Part shown: positions 57,395 to 64,000 of the stretch, piece by piece
How positions within the stretch are numbered: the stretch's first letter is position 1
How the letters are laid out: the number at the start of each line of letters is the position of its first letter
Origin: Catenulispora sp. GP43
GTDB taxonomy: Bacteria; Actinomycetota; Actinomycetes; Streptomycetales; Catenulisporaceae
DNA length: 64,000 bases
Direction: 5' to 3'
Assembly (NCBI RefSeq): GCF_041260665.1
Contig: NZ_JBGCCT010000020.1
Coordinates: 124,001 to 188,000 of the forward strand
Program-made: the position numbers and the translations under genes
Notes under the pieces: model-generated
Told to the model about the DNA's origin: nothing
Seen by the model: only the letters and a program-made list of their open reading frames with translations
The model's database searches: none

Positions 57395-58392
57395 TGACGG
57401 CGCTGGACACCGCGGCTGAGACCGAGCCGACCGTGCCGACCGAAGCCGAGCCGGCCGTGCCGACCGAAGCCGAGCCGACCGTGCCGACCGAAGCCGAGCC
57501 GGCCGTGCCGGCTGGGCCCTCATCCCCCGAGCCGGAGCTCACCGCCCCGCTGGACCCCGTCAACCCTCCGGACCCCGCCCCGCTGGACCTCGTCACCCCG
57601 CACGTCCGCCGCGCCCGCCGCCGTCCCCGCGGCCTGGCCTTCATCCTGCGCGCGCTGGGCCCGCTGGCCATCCTCGCCGGCTGGTGGACCGCCTCGGCGA
57701 CCGGCGTGTTGACCAAGGACCTGCTCGCCTCGCCGCTGGATGTGTTCCGTCAGGCCGTCGACCTGTGGCGCAGCGGCCAACTCTCGCAAGCGCTCACCGT
57801 CTCCCTGGCCCGCGCCGGGACCGGCCTGCTGCTGGGCGTCACCGCCGGGCTCGTCCTCGGTGTCGCGGCCGGCTTCTCGCGCATCGGCGACGACCTGCTC
57901 GACTCCGCCATGCAGACACTCCGGGCCCTGCCGTTCCTGTCCCTGGTGCCGCTGTTCATGGTCTGGTTCGGCATCGGCGAGGCCGCCCGCATCATCCTGA
58001 TCGCGGTGGCCACGACGTTCCCGATGTACGTGTCCACCTCCGGTGCGGTCCGCAGCGCCGATCCCAAGCTGGTGGAGGCGGCGCGCACCTTCGGGCTGGG
58101 GCGGCTGGCCACGGTCCGCCGGATCGTGCTGCCCGGCGCGCTGCCCGCGATCCTGTCGGGGCTGCGGCTGTCCACCACGCTGAGCGTCATCGCCCTGATC
58201 GCCGCCGAGGAGATCAACTCCACCGCGGGCCTGGGCTACCTGATGGCGCAGGCGCAGGACTTCTCCCGCACCGACATCCTGACCGTCTGCATCCTCATCT
58301 ACGGTCTGCTCGGCCTGACCGCCGACGTCCTCATCAGGGCCCTGGAACGGGTCCTGATGCCCTGGCGCGGCGCGGTGGGAGGGGCCCGATGA
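57391..58392 (+). CDS. ABC transporter permease (SsuC type) with repeat-rich N-terminus
   Basis: 333 residues. The first 75 residues are an unusual acidic Pro/Thr/Glu tail made of EPTVPTEA repeats, cytoplasmic and not part of the family. The rest has six membrane helices and the permease motif EAARTFGLGRLATVRRIVLPGALPAI trimmed here as the EAA loop EAARTFGLGR. It pairs with the ATPase at 58389. GTG 57391 or ATG 57394 can start it. Confidence 0.9.
   Translation: MMTALDTAAETEPTVPTEAEPAVPTEAEPTVPTEAEPAVPAGPSSPEPELTAPLDPVNPPDPAPLDLVTPHVRRARRRPRGLAFILRALGPLAILAGWWTASATGVLTKDLLASPLDVFRQAVDLWRSGQLSQALTVSLARAGTGLLLGVTAGLVLGVAAGFSRIGDDLLDSAMQTLRALPFLSLVPLFMVWFGIGEAARIILIAVATTFPMYVSTSGAVRSADPKLVEAARTFGLGRLATVRRIVLPGALPAILSGLRLSTTLSVIALIAAEEINSTAGLGYLMAQAQDFSRTDILTVCILIYGLLGLTADVLIRALERVLMPWRGAVGGAR
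57424..57510 (+). repeat. 24-bp tandem repeats (3.6 copies) encoding EPTVPTEA
   Basis: Three full units and one partial unit of a 24-base repeat (starting GAGCCGACCGTGCCGACC) encode EPTVPTEA/EPAVPTEA in the N-terminal tail of the permease. Confidence 0.85.
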
Positions 58393-59117
58393 GCACCGCG
58401 GTCAAGACGACGGGGATCCGGCGCGAGTTCGGCGGCCGGACCGTGCTCGACGGCGTGGACCTGGAGATCCGGCGCGGGGAGTTCGTGGCGCTGCTCGGCG
58501 CCAGCGGCTCGGGCAAGACCACGCTGCTGCGGCTCCTGGCCGGGCTCGACCGGCCCGACGCCGGCGAGGTCCTCGTGCCCCGGCAGCGGACCGTGGTGTT
58601 CCAGGAGCCGCGCCTGATCCCCTCGCAACGGGTGCTGGGCAACGTCGCGCTCGGTCTGCCGCGCGGGGCCGTCACCCGGGCCACCGCCGTGGCGGCGCTG
58701 GCCGAGGTGGGCCTGGCCCGCCACGCCCGGGCCTGGCCGGCGACCCTGTCCGGCGGCGAGGCCCAGCGGGTGGCGCTGGCCCGGGCCCTGGTGCGCGAAC
58801 CCGGGCTGCTGCTGCTCGACGAGCCGTTCGCGGCGCTGGACGCGCTGACCCGCCTGAAGATGCAGGACCTGGTGGCCGATCTGGTGGCCCGGCACCGTCC
58901 GGCGGTGCTGCTGGTGACCCACGACGTGGACGAGGCGATCCGGCTCGCGGACCGCGTCGTGGTCCTCGGCGGGGGAGGGCGGCTGATCCTGGACGAGCCG
59001 GTCGCCCTCACCCGGCCCCGCGACGACGCCGACCCGGCGTTCCCCGCGCTGCGCCGCCGGCTGCTCGCCGAGCTCGGCGTGAGTCCGACGCGGTCTGGTC
59101 TGGAGAACGCCGCATGA
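58389..59117 (+). CDS. ABC transporter ATP-binding protein (SsuB type)
   Basis: 242 residues with Walker A GASGSGKTTLL, Q-loop VVFQEPRLIPS, signature LSGGEAQRVALARAL, Walker B LLLLDEPFAALD and H-loop VTHDVDEAIRLADRV. It energises the permease at 57391. ATGA overlap with the permease gene; its own TGA at 59115-59117 overlaps an ATG that leads into the M20 hydrolase region. Confidence 0.95.
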   Translation: MSTAVKTTGIRREFGGRTVLDGVDLEIRRGEFVALLGASGSGKTTLLRLLAGLDRPDAGEVLVPRQRTVVFQEPRLIPSQRVLGNVALGLPRGAVTRATAVAALAEVGLARHARAWPATLSGGEAQRVALARALVREPGLLLLDEPFAALDALTRLKMQDLVADLVARHRPAVLLVTHDVDEAIRLADRVVVLGGGGRLILDEPVALTRPRDDADPAFPALRRRLLAELGVSPTRSGLENAA

Positions 59118-60332
59118 CAGTCCTGGGACGCCCGGGAGCTGCAACCGGGCCTCACCCGCCTGCGCCGCGACCTGCACGCGCACCCCGAGATCGGCCTGCA
59201 CCTGCCGCGCACTCAGGAGAAGGTCCTGGCCGCGCTGGACGGTCTCGGCCTGGAGATCGCCCTGGGCAAAGCCCTGACCTCGGTCACCGCGGTGGTGCGC
59301 GCCTCGAAACCGGCGCCGATCTCCGCACCGGTCCTCCTCCGGGCCGACCTCGACGCGCTCCCGCTGACCGAAGCCACCGGCCTGGACCACGCCTCCCGGA
59401 ACCCCGGCACGGCCCACGCCTGCGGCCACGACCTGCACGCCGCGATGCTCGTCGGCGCGGCCCGGCTGCTCGCCGCGCGCCGGGACCGCCTGCCCGGCGA
59501 CGTGATCCTGATGTTCCAACCCGGCGAGGAAGGGCACGACGGTGCCCGGCTGATGCTGGAGGAAGGACTGCTCGACGCCGCCGGCGCCCGGCCCGCAGCT
59601 GCCTACGCGCTGCACGCGTCCTCCTCGGCCCCGCTCGGCCACTTCGGCGCCCGGCCCGGACCGGCCCTTGCCGCGTCCGGAACCGTCGAGGTGGTGTTCC
59701 GCGGCAGCGGCGGGCACGGTGCCTGGCCGCACGCCGCCCGCGACCCGATCCCGGCGCTGGGCGCGGCGATCGGCGCGCTGCAGACCATGGTCACCCGCCG
59801 CTTCGACGCCCTGGAACCGGTGCTGGTCTCGGTCGGCCGGGTGTCGGCGGGCAGCGCGCCGAACATCGTCCCGGACACCGCGCACCTGGCCGCCACGCTG
59901 CGGGCCTTCGGCGACGACGCGCACCGGCGCCTGGCCGCCGAGATCGAGCGCGTCGTGCACGGCATCGCCGCCGCGCACGGCGTCGAAGCCGAGGTCGTGC
60001 ACAGCGAGGGCTACCCGGTGACGGTCAACGATCCGGCCGCCACGGACTTCGTCGGCGGCATCTGCGCCGACGTGTTCGGCCCCGGACGCTACGCCGCCGC
60101 CGAACGCCCGGCTCTGGTCTCCGACGACATCGGGCGCGTCCTGGCCGAGGTGCCCGGCGTCATGGTGTCGCTCGGGGCCCGCCCGCCGGCTCTGGACGCC
60201 GAGCACGCCGCGCCCAACCACTCGCCGCGCGCCGTCTTCGACGACAGCGTCCTGTCCGACGGTGCCGCGCTGCTGGCCGAACTCGCTTTGCGATCGCCCC
60301 GAGAGAACTCAGAAGAAAGACCCCTGATATGA
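59114..60332 (+). CDS. M20-family amidohydrolase with a frameshifted or non-standard start
   Basis: From about 59124 to the stop at 60332 the frame encodes a near-complete M20/HipO-type amidohydrolase: LTRLRRDLHAHPEIGLHLPRTQEKV, VLLRADLDALPL, TAHACGHDLHAAM, LMFQPGEEGHDGARLML and SGHGAWPHAARDPI-type dimer domain residues, with all metal ligands. The in-frame codon before it is the ATPase stop, and no ATG or GTG occurs until 59292, which would remove the first 50 residues. The ATG at 59114 that overlaps the ATPase stop is in another frame; a single extra base near 59120-59124 would explain this (MTV then WDARELQ). So either a recent frameshift, a sequence error or a CTG start is involved. It would hydrolyse an N-acyl group. 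Confidence 0.7.
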
Positions 60333-60859
60333 GCCGCATCCATATAGTCCTGCCCCCGGCAGCCCAGGCCCCGCCGCCGGTCGAGCTGCCGGGCTTCATC
60401 ACCGACCTGCGCCCCGGCGCGACCGATCCCTTCTTGGCTCTGGCCAAGGCGGCCGACCTAGCCGGGCTGGCCGGCGTTGTTGTGCCCTACGACCCCGAAG
60501 GTCCCGAACCGCTGGTCACCGCCGCGGGATTGCTGCGGGCGACTCGGCACATCACCGTCTTCGCCGGAATCCAGCCGTGGATCGCGACACCGCAGTACAC
60601 GGCGAAGCTGTCGGCCACGCTGCAACGTTTCTCCGGCGGACGCCTCGGCTGGTACCTGGACGACGACGCCGGATCCGCCGCGTTCGTCGAGACCGCGCGC
60701 GACTTCTGGCAGCGTCCCGACGGCCTGCCCGAAGTGCTGTCCGAGCACGCGTTTCCGCGTGTCGCCTTCGCAGGTGTCGAAGAGTTCTTCCTCGCCGTGA
60801 GCCACGACCCCGGCGAGGTCTACCGGATCGGCGAAAGGGAGCCGGCCAATGTCGGTTGA
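60329..60859 (+). CDS. short luciferase-like (LLM) flavin oxidoreductase-family protein, half length
   Basis: 176 residues, about half of a normal LLM monooxygenase. It contains the N-terminal part (GATDPFLALAKAADLAGLAGVVVPY), HITVFAGIQPWIATPQYTAKL and LQRFSGGRLGWYLDDD, which correspond to the first half of the TIM barrel, then ends with VAFAGVEEFFLAVSH. ATG 60329 overlaps the hydrolase stop and its end overlaps the full-length LLM gene by 11 bases. It may be a non-catalytic partner of the next protein or a shortened duplicate. Confidence 0.7.
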   Translation: MSRIHIVLPPAAQAPPPVELPGFITDLRPGATDPFLALAKAADLAGLAGVVVPYDPEGPEPLVTAAGLLRATRHITVFAGIQPWIATPQYTAKLSATLQRFSGGRLGWYLDDDAGSAAFVETARDFWQRPDGLPEVLSEHAFPRVAFAGVEEFFLAVSHDPGEVYRIGEREPANVG

Positions 60860-61964
60860 CATCTATTGGCGCATCGCCATGGAGGGCGACCAGAAGTCGC
60901 TGTACGAGCCGGGCAGCACCCGGGGTGGATTCGCCCCGCATCTGTCCGGCGGCGTGGCCCCCGGCCGCAACCGCGGCGCGGACGACGGCTTCACCCACGC
61001 CGACTACATGGCCGAGGTGGTCCGGGCCTCGGAGGAATCAGGCTTCGTCGGCGGGCTGCTGCCCTCGTTCCCGCACACCGACGACCCCTGGGCCGCCGCC
61101 GCGACGCTGGCCGCCGAATCGCGCGGCTACCGGTTCATGGTCGCCTTCCAGCCCGGCTTCCTGCATCCGGTGCAGGCCGCGCGGATGTCGGCGACGCTGC
61201 AGAAGGCGACCGGGGGGCGTCTGGTCTACAACATCATCTCCGGCGGCGGCGGGCCCGCGCAGCTGTGGTGGGGCGACACCACCGGGCACGACGAGCGCTA
61301 CGCGCGCACCTCGGAGTTCCTCGACGTCCTCAAGGGCGTGTGGACCGGCGACGGCCTCTTCCAGCACGACGGGCGCTTCTACCAGGTCGCCGACGGCGGA
61401 CTGCCGGCGGCGCTGGCCGGGCAGCCGTTCCCGGAGATCTTCTTCTCCGGCTCCTCGCCGGCGGCGATCGAGGCCGCCGGCCGTCATGCCGACTACTACC
61501 TGTCGTGGCTGGAGCCGTTCGAGGCACTGGCCGCGAAGTTCGCGGCGGTGCGCGAGCGCAGCCCGAAGCCGCCGAAATTCGCCGTCCGGATCGACATCCT
61601 GGCCCGCGAGACCGAAGAAGAAGCCTGGGACGTCATCCGGCGCGGCTGGGCCGGGCTGCCCGAGGAGGCTGCCGGTGAGGGCGGCGACTCGGTCGGCTGG
61701 CGGCGCAGCCAGGACTTCACCGCCGGCGCCGACGGCTCGTACCGCGCACTGGAGGTGGCGCCGAACGTCTGGGGCGGCTTCCACCGGCTGCGCCCGGGGC
61801 CGGCCTTCGGCCTGGTCGGCGACTACCGCCAGGTCGCCGACCGGCTCAACGAACTGATCTCGCTCGGCGTGGACGCCTTCATCCTCGCCGGGGTCCCGCA
61901 CCTGGAAGAGGCGCGCCGCGTGGGCCGCCACGTCCTGCCCCTGTTGAAAGGAAGCCCGCAATGA
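60849..61964 (+). CDS. alkanesulfonate monooxygenase-like FMN-dependent enzyme (SsuD/LLM family)
   Basis: 371 residues with SsuD-type features: VDIYWRIAMEGD, MVAFQPGFLHPVQAARMSAT, GGRLVYNIISGGG, HDERYARTSEFLDVLKGVW, PEIFFSGSSPAAIEAAGRH, and the C-terminal VGDYRQVADRLNELISLGVDAFILAG. It would use FMNH2 and oxygen to cleave a C-S bond in a sulfonate or sulfone, giving sulfite or a sulfinate. With the DszB-like enzyme in the operon, a two-step oxidation and desulfination is plausible. Its TGA overlaps the ATG of the next gene. Confidence 0.9.
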   Translation: MSVDIYWRIAMEGDQKSLYEPGSTRGGFAPHLSGGVAPGRNRGADDGFTHADYMAEVVRASEESGFVGGLLPSFPHTDDPWAAAATLAAESRGYRFMVAFQPGFLHPVQAARMSATLQKATGGRLVYNIISGGGGPAQLWWGDTTGHDERYARTSEFLDVLKGVWTGDGLFQHDGRFYQVADGGLPAALAGQPFPEIFFSGSSPAAIEAAGRHADYYLSWLEPFEALAAKFAAVRERSPKPPKFAVRIDILARETEEEAWDVIRRGWAGLPEEAAGEGGDSVGWRRSQDFTAGADGSYRALEVAPNVWGGFHRLRPGPAFGLVGDYRQVADRLNELISLGVDAFILAGVPHLEEARRVGRHVLPLLKGSPQ

Positions 61965-62875
61965 CCGTCCGCGTCGGTTATTTCCCGCAGAACAACTCGC
62001 TGTTCGTCCTGCGCCACCTGGGCCTGCTGGAGCAGCGGCTCCCCGGCGTCGAGTGGGTCGACCTGCGCAGCCTGGAGCACGGCCCGCGCGTCGACCCGAC
62101 CCGCGCACTGCCCTCGGCGCACGGCGACCACCTGTTCGACGGCGGCTACGACTTCATCGGCACCGGCTCCACCCCGCCGGTCACCGCGCAGGCCAAGGGA
62201 CACGACATCGTCTACGTCGCGGTCTCCGGCCCCCGCGTGGAGAACGGCCGGCTGGTCGTGCACGCCGACTCCGACATCGCCGACCCCGGCGGCCTCAAGG
62301 GCGAGCGCGTCGCCCTCGGCCACGGATCCTGGCAGACCACCCTGCTGCTGCTCGCGCTGGAGAAGGCGGGCCTCACTTGGTCCGACATCACGCCGGTGGA
62401 CGTCTACGGCGACGCCGCCGAACGCTTCCTGGCGCGCGAGGTCGACGCCTGGGTCGGCTCGTACCCGTACCTGACGAAGGTCGAGGAGCAGGCCGAGATC
62501 AGGGAACTGATCCCCACCGACGGCCTGTTCAGCCACCGCTCACTGTGGTTCACCACCCGCGCCTTCGCCACCGACCGCCGCGCCGACCTCGCCGCGATCG
62601 TCGCCGCCCTTCAGGAGGCCGACGCCTGGACGGCAGCGCACCCGGCCCAGGCGGCGGAGTTCTTCGCCGCCGACGACGGCCGCCCCGCCGCCGAATGGGA
62701 GCACGCGCTGCGCACCCGGCCCTGGGGTCTGCTCCCGCTCGACGCCGACTTCGTCGCCGAGCAGCAGCACGCCGCGGACCTGTTCTTCGCCAACGGCCTG
62801 ATCGAGCGGTCGGTGACGGTGGCCGACGCGGTGTCGGAGGAGATCGGCGAGATCGTGCGGGAGTCGGCCGGCTAG
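61961..62875 (+). CDS. solute-binding-protein-like (SsuA/DszB fold) protein without signal peptide
   Basis: 304 residues. The fold pattern is that of NitT/SsuA binding proteins (VRVGYFPQNNSLFVLRHLGLLEQ, GGYDFIGTGSTPPVTAQAKG, GLKGERVALGHGSWQTTLLLL, REVDAWVGSYPYL), but the protein begins directly with this domain and has no export signal or lipobox. It could thus be a cytoplasmic enzyme like DszB or an export-deficient binding protein. The DszB Cys/His/Arg set is not seen here. It is the last gene of the operon. Confidence 0.78.
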   Translation: MTVRVGYFPQNNSLFVLRHLGLLEQRLPGVEWVDLRSLEHGPRVDPTRALPSAHGDHLFDGGYDFIGTGSTPPVTAQAKGHDIVYVAVSGPRVENGRLVVHADSDIADPGGLKGERVALGHGSWQTTLLLLALEKAGLTWSDITPVDVYGDAAERFLAREVDAWVGSYPYLTKVEEQAEIRELIPTDGLFSHRSLWFTTRAFATDRRADLAAIVAALQEADAWTAAHPAQAAEFFAADDGRPAAEWEHALRTRPWGLLPLDADFVAEQQHAADLFFANGLIERSVTVADAVSEEIGEIVRESAG

Positions 62876-63044
62876 AGCTGCCGGCCCGCCGGCCCGCCGT
62901 CCTGTCGTCCTGTCGGCCTGCCGCAGCCACCAAGTGCCCGAGTCGCATGCCATTCCCGTTTGCCCGCACGCGACTTGGGCACGAGGCGCCCAGCCGGCCG
63001 TGGCGCCGGCGACCGTCGGGGCGACCGGGATGAGGTGATCGGCC

Positions 63045-63347
63045 ATGATGTGGTTTCCGCGCAGGCCTGCGAACAAAGCACAGAAACGGCTGACCGCCCT
63101 CGCCGAGCTGCACGCGCGCGCATCGGTGCGCGAGGCCGAGGAGATCGTGGCCAGCGCCTGGGCTGATCAGTTGATTGACGCGGTCCAGGCTCATCCGGGC
63201 AACCAGCAGCCGTTGGAGTACCAGCAGCTGCGCCTGATCAAAGCGGCCCGCAAGCGGGCGAAGGCCGCTGAGCGAGATCGCCGAAGGCTGCTCGACCTCG
63301 GCGTGGACCCTTCTGTGGTGCGGCATTCAGTCTGGCCGCGCTACTGA
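63045..63347 (+). CDS. hypothetical basic helical protein, 100 residues
   Basis: A Lys/Arg/Ala-rich helical protein (NKAQKRLTALAELHARAS, RLIKAARKRAKAAERDRRRLL) without signal or membrane segments. The start at ATG 63045 is preceded by GAGGTGA. Its stop codon lies within the stem of the terminator at 63341-63373. No family is recognised. Confidence 0.6.
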   Translation: MMWFPRRPANKAQKRLTALAELHARASVREAEEIVASAWADQLIDAVQAHPGNQQPLEYQQLRLIKAARKRAKAAERDRRRLLDLGVDPSVVRHSVWPRY

Positions 63348-63373
63348 CGCCTTCAACCCGAAGGCGTCAGTAG
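63341..63373. terminator. strong hairpin terminator between convergent small genes
   Basis: CTACTGACGCCTTC and GAAGGCGTCAGTAG form a perfect 14-base stem with loop AACCC. It covers the stop of the 63045 gene and faces the end of the minus-strand gene at 63416. No U-tract follows, as is common for actinomycete terminators; it can work in both directions. Confidence 0.8.
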
Positions 63374-63415
63374 CATGATCGACGGACCGACAGACCGCCG
63401 CGCGACCAGCCGGAC

Positions 63416-63658
63416 TCACGCCGATTCAGACGCCGATTCAGAGTCCGCCGACGCTGAGGATGTCCCCTCCTCGGCGTCCGTTCCGACGGTGTCCGGGAGA
63501 TCGGAAAGGATCTGATCGTGCAAGGTCGCCTTCGCCCGGGCCACATCGCGCCTCGCGGAGGCCATCGTCTCGGCGGTCTGCTCCGTCATCTCTTCAAGGT
63601 GTTCCCTGGATGGCGGGGGTGTCTTCTGGGGACCGTTCGTCTCCGGTCGGGAATCCAT
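63416..63658 (-). CDS. small acidic hypothetical protein, 80 residues
   Basis: The protein starts MDSRPETNGPQKTPPP, continues with a charged helix (REHLEEMTEQTAETMASARRDVARAKATL) trimmed to its Glu/Ala/Arg-rich core, and ends with an acidic Ser-rich tail. AGGGAG precedes ATG 63658. There is no family that I recognise. A SigB-like motif is seen upstream. Confidence 0.6.
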   Translation of the reverse strand: MDSRPETNGPQKTPPPSREHLEEMTEQTAETMASARRDVARAKATLHDQILSDLPDTVGTDAEEGTSSASADSESASESA

Positions 63659-63700
63659 CGCCGGCTCCCTTCGTGGTAGGCGGCCGTATCCCGCCCCTGG

Positions 63701-63724
63701 TGACCCCGATCCGGGGCGGTAAAC
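63701..63724 (-). promoter_or_regulatory. possible SigB-type promoter of the 80-residue protein gene
   Basis: On the minus strand, GTTT is followed after 14 bases by GGGTCA, a weaker match than the others in this window. It lies 43 bases before the ATG at 63658. Confidence 0.3.
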
Positions 63725-63942
63725 CCGGTGGGCCCGTGACCACGTCCCGGGCCAGGTCGGCGGGCCGGTACACCGATGTGATGTCAATCTCAGAATTGTC
63801 ACCCGTTTGTGTCATCGGTCGGTGCGGTCGACGGGTCGGGGATATATACATGATCTGTGATAACTCTGCGTGCCGACGACCCAGACCCTGCTGACGCCGG
63901 TCCGGACCCCGCGGTGCGCCGCGCGGCGTTCGGGGTGCCCCG

Positions 63943-64000
63943 GTGACGCTCCCGGGTGCGGATGCCGGCCGCGCCGCCGTGGTCATCGTCGGCGGCCATG
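63943..64000 (+). CDS. start of a possible nucleotide-binding (FAD-type) protein, cut by window end
   Basis: A GTG at 63943 opens a frame whose 19 visible codons end in AAVVIVGGH, the beginning of a Rossmann-type dinucleotide-binding motif. An AT-rich stretch with TATATA (63838-63866) lies upstream and may be the promoter. Too little is visible to be sure. Confidence 0.35.
   Translation, partial: MTLPGADAGRAAVVIVGGH

Noticed and set aside
57424-57510. Tandem repeats considered as a regulatory iteron or CRISPR-like array
   Set aside because: They are contiguous 24-base units, encode a regular peptide repeat and lack spacers.

Overview
The window is very GC-rich, packed with GTG/ATG starts and 4-base ATGA/GTGA overlaps, and carries actinomycete hallmarks (SigB-type sigma factor, many PP2C/STAS/HATPase partner-switching proteins, FBP-type zinc protein, DUF1206). 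It is chromosomal DNA of a filamentous actinomycete; Streptomyces-like or Catenulispora-like is an inference. No rRNA, tRNA, CRISPR array or insertion sequence was seen.

Region 1 (1-12.3 kb) is a carbohydrate-use locus: a sugar-binding lipoprotein (cut by the window edge), a LacI regulator with near-identical palindromic operators on both sides, a secreted six-hairpin (GH95-like) glycosidase, a CocE-type hydrolase, a mannose-6-phosphate isomerase-like cupin, a ROK kinase, an enolase-superfamily dehydratase, a TetR regulator and an inositol-monophosphatase-family enzyme.

Region 2 (12.8-27.2 kb) is the most interesting part: a probable biosynthetic gene cluster. GTP cyclohydrolase II, a WD40 protein and a formylglycine-generating-enzyme-like protein occur in the same order and kind as ToxB-ToxC-ToxD of toxoflavin (7-azapteridine) pathways. 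Here they are followed by a cysteine-synthase-fold PLP enzyme, a serine O-acetyltransferase, an ATP-grasp ligase, a double flavodoxin and all three xanthine-dehydrogenase subunits, with a convergent GNAT plus MFS exporter unit and a divergent ArsR regulator. The toxoflavin methyltransferase and deaminase (ToxA, ToxE) are missing, so the product should differ from toxoflavin.

Region 3 (27.2-52.9 kb) is a general-stress signalling island: a stressosome operon (RsbR-RsbS-RsbT, a phosphatase, a hybrid histidine kinase and a response-regulator phosphatase), further PP2C phosphatases (one broken), several STAS antagonists, a cobalamin-binding protein with the Wx9EH motif of CarH photoreceptors, an RsbW-SigB pair, and a 1414-residue multi-sensor kinase/phosphatase. 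Small membrane proteins, DUF1206, a diacylglycerol kinase/PAP2 pair and other small genes are interspersed. GTTT-N14/15-GGGTAC-like promoters, as used by SigB-family factors, precede several of these genes.

Region 4 (52.9-54.8 kb) holds a TetR regulator divergent from an FBP-type zinc protein, then an IclR regulator. Region 5 (55-62.9 kb) is an organosulfur-scavenging operon: a small leader peptide of the type found before actinobacterial sulfur genes, a DszB-like desulfinase, an SsuABC/NitT-type transporter, an M20 hydrolase with a disturbed 5' end, two flavin-dependent monooxygenase-family proteins and a second solute-binding-like protein. The window ends with two small hypothetical genes separated by a long hairpin terminator, and the first codons of a possible nucleotide-binding protein.
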